From the NCBI GenBank assembly GCA_011088145.1, contig JAALKG010000010.1, positions 1 to 35,602 on the forward strand: a DNA stretch of 35,602 nt, in the 5' to 3' direction. The translations under genes were made by a program, and so were the position numbers. The notes beneath the pieces are model-generated. The model was not told the DNA's origin and searched no databases. It saw nothing but the letters and a program-made list of their open reading frames with translations. This document shows, in pieces, positions 1-8,520 of this stretch (positions are counted from its first letter, which is position 1; each line of letters starts with the position of its first letter). Source of the DNA: Cyanobacteria bacterium MH1_Bin12 (lineage in GTDB: Bacteria > Cyanobacteriota > Cyanobacteriia > Cyanobacteriales > Cyanobacteriaceae).

Positions 1-67
1 GATTAGGACATTGATGATTTCTAAAAGTATTGCTATGTCAAGATTTTAACCTTTGTCCTTTGCTATA
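1..67 (-). repeat. Interspersed repeat R1, copy A (cut by window edge)
   Basis: This copy begins at the window edge with GATTAGGACATTGATGATTT and ends with CTTTGCTATA. It is closely similar to the segments at 2362-2464, 19645-19879 (reverse orientation, interrupted) and 25294-25360 (reverse orientation). The complete copy at 2362-2464 shows inverted ends of the form TATATAGCA...TGCTATATA, so the family looks like a small non-autonomous transposable element. This copy lies 26 bp past the stop codon of the symporter gene. It holds no open reading frame of interest. Confidence 0.8.
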
Positions 68-93
68 CATAAAATTCAGGTAGTAAATTTCAA

Positions 94-1614
94 TTATTCA
101 TTATCATCTAGTCCTGGACGTTGCATACCCTTAAATTGGTCAACATGCCAAAGAGTTAGTCCCTCCACAGAACGTTGTTTTGGTTTATTACCCAGAAGAG
201 AAATACCCAAACCTAATAGGACGGCAATGGGAGCTGTTATTGCTGAACGCCAAATACCAGGAAAAGTTAGCAAACCGTTGTTTGTGGCAATTATAATCAA
301 AATAACTGCCGAAACAGTACCGTAAAATGCTCCAGTGGCATTAATTCGAGGGAAAATAATACCCATGAGAAAAATACCTAACAATGGGCCTAAAAACATG
401 GTGGTATATGTAACTAAAAACGGAAGTAAGGATTCTCCTGTGGTAGCAACGTAAAATGCTGAGAGAATACCTAAAATTCCCCAAAGGACAATTAAACCTT
501 GGGCAACTTTCAAAGATTGAGAATCTCCATTTTTAGGTTTAAAATAGCGATCGTAAAAATCTACTGTCATACAGGTTGCTAGAGAATGAAGAGCAGAATC
601 AATGGATGACATTGCAGCGGCAAAAATAGCCGCGACTAACAATCCAGATGCTCCCGAAGGTACTTGATTGATAATAAAATAAGACAAAATCTCATCTGGT
701 TTGATATTGTCAGGAATACCAGAGTTTAAAGAATAGAAACCAAATAAAAGAACACCTAACAGAAGCGTTGCTGCTACTCCGATAAAGCCAGAAAACCAGC
801 CTAAGAATATAGCTTTACGTGCAGAAGGTACATCAGCACAGGAGACATAACGTTGAACTGATTGTTGGTTTGTTCCTGCTACAGCAAAAGATAATATTCC
901 GTAAGCGATTAATGCTGTAGGTAATGAACGGATAGATTCTGGTTCCCAAGATAAATTAACGACGGCTAGTTTTCCTCCTTGAGATGCGGCATTCCAAAGT
1001 TCTCCAAATCCTCCTGGTACTGCTGACACAGCTGCCCAAATACCTGCACCTAAACCGACAAAAATCATGGCAAATTGAAGTACATCTGTCCAAACCACTG
1101 CGGTGATACCACCTGTTACGGTATAAACAATCGAGATAATACCAACGATTAAAATAGCCATAGAAAGATTTAAACCCGTTACTTTTGATACGACTAGAGA
1201 TGCTGCGTATAAAAGTCCTCCTAATCTAGCAATGACAAACAGTAAAAAACACAGTGAACCTAGAGAACGGGTTTTGGCATCGAAACGTTTTTCTAAGTAT
1301 TCATAAGCAGTAGTTAAATTCAGTCGCACAAAAAATGGGACAAAAAATAGAATAACTAATCCATAACCAATTAAATCACCTAATTGAAGTTGTAAGTAAA
1401 GAAAACCATGATTGTATCCTTCTCCAGGCCCTCCTAAAAGCGAGGCGGCAGAAAAAGAGGTGGCAATAATTGAAAAGCCAATTGCCCACCAAGGTAGCTG
1501 TCGTGAACCTCGAAAATATTCATCAGTATTATTTTGTTTACGACTGGCGAAAACTCCAATTGCGATGACAATCATTGCATAAACGAAAACAATGATCCAA
1601 TCAACTATATTCAT
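94..1614 (-). CDS. Sodium:solute symporter family (SSS/SLC5) permease
   Basis: This 506-residue polytopic inner-membrane protein should import a small solute with Na+. The N-terminal stretch DEYFRGSRQLPWWAIGFS, followed by SFSAASLLGGPGEGY, is the classic SSS signature: the segment after TM1, then the unwound TM carrying the Na+/substrate-site residues. About 13 hydrophobic segments are visible, which is usual for the family, and the length is normal. TGGITAVVWTDVLQFAMIF and SIDSALHSLATCMTVDFY are two further conserved SSS blocks. The substrate cannot be told from sequence; sugars, amino acids, organic acids or urea are all possible. The ATG at 1614 fits the family N-terminus. A copy of repeat R1 lies just beyond the stop codon. 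No other transport gene is adjacent, so context does not help. Confidence 0.9.
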   Translation of the reverse strand: MNIVDWIIVFVYAMIVIAIGVFASRKQNNTDEYFRGSRQLPWWAIGFSIIATSFSAASLLGGPGEGYNHGFLYLQLQLGDLIGYGLVILFFVPFFVRLNLTTAYEYLEKRFDAKTRSLGSLCFLLFVIARLGGLLYAASLVVSKVTGLNLSMAILIVGIISIVYTVTGGITAVVWTDVLQFAMIFVGLGAGIWAAVSAVPGGFGELWNAASQGGKLAVVNLSWEPESIRSLPTALIAYGILSFAVAGTNQQSVQRYVSCADVPSARKAIFLGWFSGFIGVAATLLLGVLLFGFYSLNSGIPDNIKPDEILSYFIINQVPSGASGLLVAAIFAAAMSSIDSALHSLATCMTVDFYDRYFKPKNGDSQSLKVAQGLIVLWGILGILSAFYVATTGESLLPFLVTYTTMFLGPLLGIFLMGIIFPRINATGAFYGTVSAVILIIIATNNGLLTFPGIWRSAITAPIAVLLGLGISLLGNKPKQRSVEGLTLWHVDQFKGMQRPGLDDNE

Positions 1615-1914
1615 AGATATTCTATACTTTTAATTCAATGATGATGTTGCTTGATGAGGATATGAAAATAAATGTAGATAATTATGATAATATTTTCAAT
1701 TTATTTAATTGATCGCATTATAATTATTTTTACAGTACGAAACTAAACAAAAATCATAGCTCAATTAAGTAACGCCTAAATTATAATCTTAAAAGCTACA
1801 TTACGCAGTTTCAAAAAGTGGCATTAGTTATTTTGGCTATGATTTTTAACTTAGGTAAGCTGCCATGCAGTAAATATTTTCACGCAATTACCTATCAATT
1901 CGCTGAAGAGAAAT
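1615..1914. other. AT-rich intergenic region, no gene seen
   Basis: These 300 bases lie upstream of the symporter gene and downstream of the PilZ-like gene, both on the minus strand. I see no open reading frame with a plausible protein, no RNA-gene signature and no strong hairpin. The promoter of the symporter probably lies in the 1620-1750 part, which is very AT-rich, but no single -35/-10 pair stands out. Confidence 0.5.
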
Positions 1915-2316
1915 TTAATTTGGATGATACTTTTCTTTTTCAGTGGTATCACAATAATTAATAAATTTAGCTAATTTTTCCGCAGAATCAACATGAATAA
2001 TTTTCCCACCAATTTGATCAAATTCTTCATTACTAGCAAAACGCCAAGCTTGACCAACCTTAATAATAATATCTGGATTGAGATCTTGATATTCTCTTCC
2101 TTGACTTAAAATAATTTCAAATTCTGACTGTTGAGGAAATTCTTTATCAACGATAATTTTAATTCCTGCCTGATTCAAATCGAGAGTAAACCCTAAAAAT
2201 TTTCTGTGTAAGTCTAATACTCGACACACAGCCAATATACGACGCGAATTTCTTTGCTCATCGATTGAATTTATCCTTTTATTTAACTCTAAACATAATA
2301 GTATTATAACAATCAT
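1915..2316 (-). CDS. PilZ-like domain protein (degenerate)
   Basis: This 133-residue soluble protein resembles a single PilZ domain. RRILAVCR at about residues 25-32 lies where the PilZ RxxxR motif would be, and DLNQAGIKI at about residues 46-54 matches the (D/N)xSxxG motif with Asn in place of Ser. A beta-rich stretch with acidic residues follows. In intact PilZ domains these two motifs bind cyclic di-GMP. Here both depart from consensus, so binding is uncertain and the protein may be a non-binding adaptor. The first ten residues are hydrophobic (IVIILLCLEL), so translation may begin further in. Neighbours give no functional link. Family assignment is by eye and moderately sure. Confidence 0.55.
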   Translation of the reverse strand: MIVIILLCLELNKRINSIDEQRNSRRILAVCRVLDLHRKFLGFTLDLNQAGIKIIVDKEFPQQSEFEIILSQGREYQDLNPDIIIKVGQAWRFASNEEFDQIGGKIIHVDSAEKLAKFINYCDTTEKEKYHPN

Positions 2317-2361
2317 ATTTAATCTAAATTTTGCGATCGCATTTTCGAGCAGGAAAATTTA

Positions 2362-2464
2362 TATATAGCAGAGAACGGCTTGATTAGGACATTGATAATT
2401 TCTCAAAGTATTACTATATCGAGATTTTAACCTTTATCCTTTGCCCCTTGTACTTTGCTATATA
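2362..2464 (-). repeat. Interspersed repeat R1, copy B (complete)
   Basis: This is the most complete uninterrupted copy of R1, about 103 bp. Its ends are inverted repeats: TATATAGCAGAG on the left and CTTTGCTATATA on the right (reverse complement TATATAGCAAAG). The terminal TA steps would fit the TA target duplications of IS630/Tc1-type elements, but the surrounding AT-rich DNA makes that hard to prove. It sits between the TonB-like gene (stop at 2478) and the PilZ-like gene. No coding capacity is visible, so it would need a transposase supplied from elsewhere. Confidence 0.8.
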
Positions 2465-2477
2465 TACATCACATCGA

Positions 2478-4094
2478 CTATTTAATTAACTTGATTTCTT
2501 CAGAATTTTTGGTAGTTGGTGTATCATTGGATGATTCTATAACGGCTGGTTTTGGATTGGAGGGTTTTGTCTCTATTTTTTTGGGAATGACTTGTTTGGG
2601 TTGATTGGAATTAGATGGGGCAGGAATTACTAACAAATTAGCTTTATTATCTGAAGAATTCGGCAGTTTTATAGTTGATTTATCAGTTGTAGAAGTTTGA
2701 CTATTAGTTTTAGGTTTATTAACTGACTCAGGAGAAGGTTTTATTGGTTCTACTTTTTGGGTTTGAGGTTTAGTGTTAGTAGGTTGGGTGTTAATAGGTT
2801 TTGGAGTGGATTGTACAGGTAATACTGTCTCTATTTGAGGTTGAGTCGCAGGTTTGATATTGGGATTATTTTTGTTTACTGGTTTGGGAGTCGGAGTTAC
2901 TGGTTGATTTGGGGTGTTATTACGCAAATTATTAACAGAAGCGGAAGGGCATATTTTATTGTTGTATTTGAAGTTCACATAGACATGATAAGGCTGATTT
3001 GCACCAGTATTATTGGCAAATGTACGACTTTTGATTTGACTTAATGCTTGATTATTAAATAATGAATAACCTGAACTTTTAATTAGTTTGGTGTTGATGA
3101 CACTACCACTTTTATTAACGGTAACTCCATAGGTTGTTGTACCTCCTAATTTTCTGACACAAGCGTCTTTGGGATATATACCTTGTAATGTGATTTGTTT
3201 TGATTTAACTGTTTTAACTTGGTTTGCCCATGCAACATAATTTTTTCTGGCTTCTTCGTCGCTAGTATTCTTGGGGTTTTTGGCAATTTTACTTGCTAGT
3301 GATTGATAATTTTTTGGTAAAGGTGTGACGATCACTTGTTGATTTATTGTATTATTTTGATTATTATTTTCCTCAATTTTTCGACCATTAATCACATCTC
3401 TAGGATTTGCCACTAGTTTTATGGGAGTATTCGCAAAGATTTGTTGTCTGATTTTAGCTTCTTCAAGGGGATCTATATGTATTCTAGTTGTAACTTGTTG
3501 ATTATTCGTTGGCAAATCTAAATCATTCATTGTCGGCAAACTAGTTAAAATTTCTCTGTTCGCTTCTCCGTCAATGATTGGTGGTGGTGGTAGTTGCGAC
3601 CGGTTATATGGGTTGACTTTATAGTTGGGCAAAGGTATTTGGGATGGATTATATGAATTCACTTTATAGTTAGGTAAAGGAATTTGTGAAGGATTTCTAC
3701 CATAAAAAGAAGTGGGTGGAGGCATTGGTGGTAATGAAGATATATTGACGTTTCCTCCATTATTTATTCTAGGAAGTGATAATGGATTTTGTTGTGGTAA
3801 TGGTAAAGGTATATTAGGGATATTTAAGGATGAAGTTTGGTTGTTAGGTAAACTATTGACCAGATTCCAGTTGAAATTATGAACAGGAGTTTTAGTTGGT
3901 ATTCTAGTTTGTTCTAATTGATTTAATTCGACCAGAGGTGTATTTTGAAGTTTACCTATCTTATTGTTCAAATGACCCTCTGCATTCCATTCAGGGAGAA
4001 TTGTCGCAAAGAAAACACCGTGAATACCAATAGAAACTAACAGAGGCAAATTTATTTGTTTAAGAATTTGATTTGGGGATATTGATAATGCCAT
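2478..4094 (-). CDS. TonB family protein with long low-complexity C-terminal tail
   Basis: This 538-residue protein is probably anchored in the inner membrane and spans the periplasm. Residues about 15-35 form one hydrophobic segment, preceded by a short cytoplasmic stretch, as in TonB. A long Pro/Asn/Gln-rich spacer follows and includes a tandem duplication of PSQIPLPNYKVN (DNA about 3590-3700). A TonB C-terminal domain lies at about residues 295-385 (GVTVNKSGSVINTKLIKSSG, then ALSQIKSRTF and VYVNFKYNN). TonB normally ends at this domain, but here about 150 more Pro/Thr/Asn/Lys-rich residues follow. The family couples proton motive force to outer-membrane transporters. No ExbB/ExbD or receptor gene lies nearby, so a structural envelope role is equally possible. 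Confidence 0.7.
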   Translation of the reverse strand: MALSISPNQILKQINLPLLVSIGIHGVFFATILPEWNAEGHLNNKIGKLQNTPLVELNQLEQTRIPTKTPVHNFNWNLVNSLPNNQTSSLNIPNIPLPLPQQNPLSLPRINNGGNVNISSLPPMPPPTSFYGRNPSQIPLPNYKVNSYNPSQIPLPNYKVNPYNRSQLPPPPIIDGEANREILTSLPTMNDLDLPTNNQQVTTRIHIDPLEEAKIRQQIFANTPIKLVANPRDVINGRKIEENNNQNNTINQQVIVTPLPKNYQSLASKIAKNPKNTSDEEARKNYVAWANQVKTVKSKQITLQGIYPKDACVRKLGGTTTYGVTVNKSGSVINTKLIKSSGYSLFNNQALSQIKSRTFANNTGANQPYHVYVNFKYNNKICPSASVNNLRNNTPNQPVTPTPKPVNKNNPNIKPATQPQIETVLPVQSTPKPINTQPTNTKPQTQKVEPIKPSPESVNKPKTNSQTSTTDKSTIKLPNSSDNKANLLVIPAPSNSNQPKQVIPKKIETKPSNPKPAVIESSNDTPTTKNSEEIKLIK

Positions 4095-4262
4095 GTTATA
4101 CCTTCATCTATTAAAGTGATTTTATTTATCTTTGTATTTTATCAATTTTGTTTTGATTCGGTAGACGATCGATTATTTTTATGGTGAAATTATTATTATC
4201 ACTGATAATTATCCTCATTCACTTCAGAAAAGTAGGAGATTTAACTATTCACTGATGTTGAT

Positions 4263-5288
4263 TCATTTTTGTTGCCAATGATCAAAAATATCATAAACAA
4301 GTATTTCTTTAATCAAAATTTGACAAATAATCGTTAATGGTAAAGCTAACAATAATCCTAATAATCCTAAAAAATTAGCAAAAATAACTTCTCCAATAAT
4401 GATATTTACTGGGATTAGTTTAATTCTATTTTTTCTGATTTTAGAAAGGATAATTCTGTCAATTATTTGATGAATTATGATATAACTGATTAAGATTAAC
4501 CATGGTTTCAACGGTGAATTAATAAATGCGATCGCCATAGGAGAAATAACACTTATTACCAGCCCTATATAAGGTATAAAAGTTAAAAATCCTGCCAATA
4601 AAGCCTGTATCAAAACTAGAGGAACAGTAAATATAGATAAACAGAAATAAGTTAAAATAGTAACCGTAATCATTTTAATAAAAGTATCTGTTAATCCTTC
4701 CTCTAATTCAATATGAATTCTTTGTAAAATGCGAGTAATTCTGGGACGATAAAACAGAGGAAAAAAACGAATAAATCCTTTTTGATAAGATAAAGGCTCT
4801 CCTAAGAACATTAAAGTTAAAGCCAGTAGTAACAAGCTACCCAATAAAGCTCCCAAAAAACCAGAAATAAAATCTAAACCTCTTGTTAATAAATCCTCAA
4901 ACAAAGGTTGGATTTGTGGCAGTATATCTTCCAAATTAGGAAGAAAATTATTGATTTGAGGAGAAATATTATCTTGTAACTTATCCAATTCAACAATTAA
5001 TTTATCAATACCTTGAGGAACGAGATTAAATAATTCTTGAAACTGAAAAAATAACGGTGGTAGAGCGAGGAGTAAACAGGATAATAAGAATAGGATTAAA
5101 CCAATTGTAGATAGTAAAACACCATGACTTCTTTTCATCCCTAAAGCTTCTAATTTTTCCACTAAAATATTAACTGTTAAGGCTAAAATAATAGCAGTTA
5201 AAATTAACAAAACTAGCTTTTTTATCTGCCAAAGAATATCAATTAAAATAATAACAATACTAAAGCTAATCCATTTAGCAAAATCCAT
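4263..5288 (-). CDS. AI-2E/PerM family membrane protein
   Basis: This 341-residue integral membrane protein belongs to the AI-2E transporter (UPF0118/PerM) family. It has two N-terminal membrane segments, a hydrophilic region rich in Gln/Glu/Leu at about residues 85-135, then five or six more hydrophobic segments. The family hallmark GFLTFIPYIGLVISVISP is clearly visible at about residues 233-250, and the C-terminal part (NIIIGEVIFANFLGLLGLLL) also fits. Length is normal. Members have been linked to autoinducer-2 export and to Na+/H+ exchange, and many cyanobacterial paralogues have unknown substrates. The neighbouring genes are unrelated, so I make no claim about substrate. Confidence 0.85.
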   Translation of the reverse strand: MDFAKWISFSIVIILIDILWQIKKLVLLILTAIILALTVNILVEKLEALGMKRSHGVLLSTIGLILFLLSCLLLALPPLFFQFQELFNLVPQGIDKLIVELDKLQDNISPQINNFLPNLEDILPQIQPLFEDLLTRGLDFISGFLGALLGSLLLLALTLMFLGEPLSYQKGFIRFFPLFYRPRITRILQRIHIELEEGLTDTFIKMITVTILTYFCLSIFTVPLVLIQALLAGFLTFIPYIGLVISVISPMAIAFINSPLKPWLILISYIIIHQIIDRIILSKIRKNRIKLIPVNIIIGEVIFANFLGLLGLLLALPLTIICQILIKEILVYDIFDHWQQK

Positions 5289-5358
5289 TTCCAGCTTAAT
5301 TCTCAGTTAATAATAATTGTTTTGCTTTACTTGATAAATAAAAAAATTATTTCCTATT

Positions 5359-5553
5359 TCAATGAAACTGTTTTTGCCTTATTAATAAAATAAAGAATAA
5401 GCCTAAGACAGGAGATAAAATAATTGTTAATGCAAGATATATTTGATGATCAACTATTAACCAATTATCTAAACCATTTTTAATGAAAAAAGATAAGATC
5501 ATTGATACAAGAATTATTTTACAGATAAATAATGATTGACTTTTAATAAACAT
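5359..5553 (-). CDS. Small two-helix membrane protein, unknown function
   Basis: This predicted 64-residue protein has two hydrophobic segments (about residues 8-24 and 38-57), separated by a short loop containing NGLDNWLIVDHQ, and ends in a basic tail. I do not recognise a family. It lies upstream of the AI-2E-like gene on the same strand, with a 70-bp gap, and could be co-transcribed with it. The ATG at 5553 is not preceded by a clear Shine-Dalgarno sequence. In such AT-rich DNA, hydrophobic open frames of this size can occur by chance, so conservation in relatives is needed to call it real. Confidence 0.4.
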   Translation of the reverse strand: MFIKSQSLFICKIILVSMILSFFIKNGLDNWLIVDHQIYLALTIILSPVLGLFFILLIRQKQFH

Positions 5554-5808
5554 GAAAAGATCTACAGTTTTTCTACTTTAATAATATTTGAAAAGTGAAA
5601 GTTTAAGTATTATAGTGATTTTTTGAGAATTTTAAGGTTCTCATTTAGGTAAAAAATCAGATGAACAATTAATTTTGAGTTGTTACTTATAAGCAAAAAT
5701 TAAATGATTACGAATAAATATTTCCATAAAAAAATTGATATAAGAAGTTAGGTACAAAGGATGTAATTGCTCCCTACCTAATTCTTTGTAATCAGCATTG
5801 AAAGGAGT

Positions 5809-6366
5809 TTATTTTAATTTCTTTTTGATAAAACCAACAACTTGAGCAAGTTGTTTTTTCAGTTGTTTAACATCGGATTCTAACTTAGCAACTTTTGCCT
5901 GTAGTTGTTCTACTTCAGCATTATCGATAGTACTAATACTAGCGGCCACTTTTTGAACAGGTGTAGAGGTTGATTCTAGTTCGGCTAATTGTTTAGATTT
6001 CTCCATTGAATCACGAATACCTTGTATCAATTGTTTTTGATCAAAAGGTTTTTCTAAAAAGGAGAAAAATTCAAAAGGTTCAGGTATTTTGTCCGTTACT
6101 TCATCTTTCCTTCCAGACATTAATAATAAAGGAATTGCTTTGAGAGCGGGATCTTTTTGGATGGTTTGATATACCTCATAACCACTTTTTTTGGGTAAGA
6201 AAAAGTCAAGCATGATTAAATTTGGGTGACAACTTCTCACAAGTTCTAATGCTTGTAATCCATCTTTGGCTTCGACTACTTCAAATTTTCCGTCAGGTAA
6301 CATATCTTTTACGGTTCTTCTAATGACCATACTGTCATCAATAACTAAAATTCTATGAGTAGACAC
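5809..6366 (-). CDS. Orphan response regulator with C-terminal coiled coil
   Basis: This 185-residue cytoplasmic protein has a complete receiver domain at residues 1-125. The acidic pair is D10/D11, the phosphoacceptor is D54 (LIMLDFFLPKKSG), the switch serine is S84 (LLMSG) and the conserved lysine is K106 (LEKPF). A short linker with Ser/Thr follows, then a heptad-like coiled coil at about residues 150-180 (VEQLQAKVAKLESDVKQLKK) ending in IKKKLK. There is no DNA-binding or enzymatic output domain, so output is probably by protein contact or dimerisation, as in the PatA/PilG/CheY-like class. No histidine kinase lies nearby. Translation starts at a GTG (6366) behind a very strong Shine-Dalgarno. 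The gene is divergent from lipA. Confidence 0.9.
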   Translation of the reverse strand: MSTHRILVIDDSMVIRRTVKDMLPDGKFEVVEAKDGLQALELVRSCHPNLIMLDFFLPKKSGYEVYQTIQKDPALKAIPLLLMSGRKDEVTDKIPEPFEFFSFLEKPFDQKQLIQGIRDSMEKSKQLAELESTSTPVQKVAASISTIDNAEVEQLQAKVAKLESDVKQLKKQLAQVVGFIKKKLK

Positions 6367-6373
6367 AACTAAA

Positions 6374-6382
6374 CTCCTTCCT
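6374..6382 (-). promoter_or_regulatory. Strong ribosome binding site of the response regulator
   Basis: On the minus strand the sequence AGGAAGGAG sits 7 nt upstream of GTG at 6366. It decides the start codon in favour of GTG, since no in-frame ATG lies closer. Most other genes in this window have weak or no visible Shine-Dalgarno, so this one stands out and suggests high translation. Confidence 0.7.
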
Positions 6383-6387
6383 AAATG

Positions 6388-6419
6388 ATTATAAATACTC
6401 TAATAATTACTTAAGTCAA
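6388..6419 (-). promoter_or_regulatory. Possible sigma70-type promoter of the response regulator
   Basis: On the minus strand a perfect TATAAT (6388-6393) lies just upstream of the strong ribosome binding site, and TTGACT (6414-6419) lies 20 bp further up. The 20-bp spacer is longer than the ideal 17, so the -35 element may not be used, and AT-rich DNA yields such matches by chance. The same 104-bp gap must also hold the lipA promoter on the other strand. Confidence 0.3.
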
Positions 6420-6470
6420 GTATATTAAACTATGATGTAAAGTGATTATTTTCTCTGATTTTTTCTTCTC

Positions 6471-7373
6471 ATGGTTAATAATGTTAGTGCAGATCAGGTC
6501 TCTAAATCTAGTTTTATTAATTTACCACCTTGGTTGCGATCGTCAATTGGTAAAGCATCAGAAATTTCCCAAGTACAAAAAATTATTAAACAACGGGGCA
6601 TCCATACTATTTGTGAAGAAGGGCGTTGTCCAAATCGAGGGGAATGTTATAGTCAAGGCACGGCTACTTTCTTGTTGATGGGCCCAGTTTGTACTCGTAA
6701 TTGCGGTTTTTGTCAGGTGGATAAGGGAATTCCTCCTGTGGAATTAGATCAAGATGAACCTTACAAAGTTGCGGAATCAGTAAGTTTATTAAAATTAAAA
6801 TACGTGGTGTTAACTTCTGTTGCTAGGGATGATTTAACTGATGGGGGTGCTAGTTGGTTTGTTAAAACAATGGAAGCGATTCGTCAGATAAACCCTGATA
6901 CCCTCATCGAAGTTTTAACTCCTGATTTTGGTACTGGAAAGGATGCCCATAGACAGCAAAAACAGAGTATTAAAACCATTGTTGATGCTAATCCTGCTTG
7001 TTATAACCATAACCTAGAAACCGTTGCTAGACTACAAAATTCTGTGCGTAGAGGGGGAAAATACGATCGCTCTTTGCGAGTATTAGCAACAGTTAAGGAG
7101 TTAAATTCTTTGATACCGACAAAGTCAGGTTTAATGTTGGGTTTAGGAGAGACAAAAGGAGAAATTATTGAAACTTTAAAAGATTTACGACAAGTGGGAT
7201 GCGATCGTCTAACATTAGGTCAGTATATGCGTCCATCTCTTGCTCATTTAAATGTGGAAAAATATTGGACACCAACGGAATTTGACGAATTAAAAGATAT
7301 TGCTGATAGTTTGGGCTTTAGTCATGTTCGTAGTGGCCCTTTGGTGAGAAGTTCTTATCATGCAGGGAGTTGA
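6471..7373 (+). CDS. lipA: Lipoyl synthase (radical SAM)
   Basis: LipA inserts two sulfur atoms into octanoyl groups on the E2 and H proteins of 2-oxoacid dehydrogenases and the glycine cleavage system, completing lipoate synthesis in the cytoplasm. All cluster ligands are visible. C48, C53 and C59 ([12 protein letters not shown]) bind the auxiliary sacrificial [4Fe-4S] cluster, together with the C-terminal serine of the RSSYHAGS tail. C74, C78 and C81 (CTRNCGFC) bind the radical-SAM cluster. The 300-residue length is typical. The ATG at 6471 gives a normal N-terminus ([13 protein letters not shown]). No lipB is adjacent. Many cyanobacteria carry two lipA paralogues, and whether this is the only copy cannot be told here. 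Confidence 0.97.
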   Translation: MVNNVSADQVSKSSFINLPPWLRSSIGKASEISQVQKIIKQRGIHTICEEGRCPNRGECYSQGTATFLLMGPVCTRNCGFCQVDKGIPPVELDQDEPYKVAESVSLLKLKYVVLTSVARDDLTDGGASWFVKTMEAIRQINPDTLIEVLTPDFGTGKDAHRQQKQSIKTIVDANPACYNHNLETVARLQNSVRRGGKYDRSLRVLATVKELNSLIPTKSGLMLGLGETKGEIIETLKDLRQVGCDRLTLGQYMRPSLAHLNVEKYWTPTEFDELKDIADSLGFSHVRSGPLVRSSYHAGS

Positions 7374-7701
7374 TTTTAGTTGATTTTAACAAAGGGCAAA
7401 ATTCAATAGTCAACGTGCAAAGATCTTTTCTTGAGTAATTGCTCAACGCCCATAATATTATTATTGTTAGGGATGAGGACAAAATAATTTACAAAAGTCT
7501 TTTTTTTAATCAGTCTATTTTTCATATCTTGCAAAATCAACTTTGGTATTTAATTAAAAATGCTCATTCCTAACTATATTTTACGTCTAATGTGTATTGA
7601 TTCTTAAAAACCTTGTAATTTGGTTGATTATTCGCAATTAACAATTTTCGACATTCAGGCTTTGCCGCCACTGCGTGATCGTTGAAATCCTTATAGTCAT
7701 T
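7374..7701. other. Intergenic region between convergent genes, no gene seen
   Basis: These 328 bases separate the 3' ends of lipA and the secreted hypothetical protein. I find no plausible open frame and no tRNA-like or riboswitch-like structure. It contains an oligo-T stretch near 7500 and a GC-richer patch near 7650-7680 (GGCTTTGCCGCCACTGCG) that differs in composition from its surroundings and may be a repeat remnant. Transcription of both genes must end here, but no strong hairpin-plus-T terminator is clear. Confidence 0.4.
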
Positions 7702-8199
7702 TTATTGGGGAGGACCTTGTAAGCCGAAGTTTGACGTATCTTCAAACCCAACTCCTTGAGCATCTAGGGCATCTTTATATTTTTGGACATATTCTCCATT
7801 AAGAAGCTTATACTGATCTAAATTAGCTTGTGTATGACACTCAGAAGGAGCTTTTGGCTGAGTAAGTATTCCAGTTGAACTATAATAATACAATTTAGCC
7901 AACATTAATTCTCCATTAAATCCATTTGTTTCACTTATCACATATCCTTGATTCTTTTTGGTTTCGTCAATTACGGGAAAAAATTCTTCCAAAATTTTTT
8001 CCCGTAGTAACATTCTTTCTTCTTCTTCACTACCAGGGGCTGGTTGCAAGCCCTTCAGATCAAAGCCAAGAGTTGTGCTCTCTAGTAAACATTCAGGGGA
8101 TGAAGTTTGAGAAAAAGTGGGACTACTTAATCCAATTACTTGTAAACCTGCTATCAAGAATGTACTCGTCAATTTGAGACTTATATTTCTTTTTATCAT
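7702..8199 (-). CDS. Secreted hypothetical protein
   Basis: This 165-residue protein has a clear signal peptide: MIKRNISLK (basic), a hydrophobic core TSTFLIAGLQVIGLSS, and a likely cleavage after TFSQ near residue 31. The mature part is acidic and contains two cysteines (SPECLLES and PSECHTQ) that could pair in the periplasm. It also has a central stretch of charged residues (GSEEEERMLLREKILEEFF) that looks helical. I do not recognise a family. It stands alone between lipA (convergent) and a 640-bp region of repeats. It may be lineage-specific. The ATG at 8199 fits the signal peptide well. Confidence 0.6.
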   Translation of the reverse strand: MIKRNISLKLTSTFLIAGLQVIGLSSPTFSQTSSPECLLESTTLGFDLKGLQPAPGSEEEERMLLREKILEEFFPVIDETKKNQGYVISETNGFNGELMLAKLYYYSSTGILTQPKAPSECHTQANLDQYKLLNGEYVQKYKDALDAQGVGFEDTSNFGLQGPPQ

Positions 8200-8375
8200 T
8201 TTATTAAACTATATATATGTATACAAATTCAATTATATAAAACCTTTGTTTTTAGCAACTTAAAGATTTATTAATTCGCATCTCAATGCTTTTGATGTCA
8301 TCGTAGTTTATCGGCGAAAATTTCAACTTTTTTGGTGCAAAAATGTAGTCTTTATCTCAATAAAAATATCTATTT

Positions 8376-8520
8376 AACTAGAGTCTGCTGAATAAAAATG
8401 AAACCCTTACGAATAATGCTTGACCGCTAAAATTCACTTCAAAAAATACCAAAAATCACCCCAAATTCCCATTCTCAATTATCCGCAATTTTTGACTTTT
8501 TAGCCCAAGCCCTAACTAGA
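8376..8520. repeat. Interspersed repeat E, copy 1, flanked by 8-bp direct repeats
   Basis: The block from about 8384 to 8512 is repeated in reverse orientation at 13606-13784, with strong identity over segments such as ATTGCGGATAATTGAGAATG and AAGCATTATTCGTAA. Copy 1 is bounded by a direct repeat TAACTAGA (8376-8383 and 8513-8520), as expected of a target-site duplication. The two ends are only weakly inverted (GTCTGCTGAATAAAAA against GGGCTTGGGCTAAAAA), sharing mainly the inner TAAAAA. No coding capacity is visible. It is best read as a MITE or a deleted insertion sequence inserted at TAACTAGA. Confidence 0.7.

Noticed and set aside
53-325. Plus-strand open frame of 90 codons over the end of the symporter gene
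   Set aside because: It lies antisense to a clear SSS permease gene, and its translation has no family-like features; it is a shadow frame.
6442-6678. Plus-strand 78-codon frame overlapping the start of lipA
   Set aside because: It is an out-of-frame reading of lipA, whose cysteine motifs fix the true frame.
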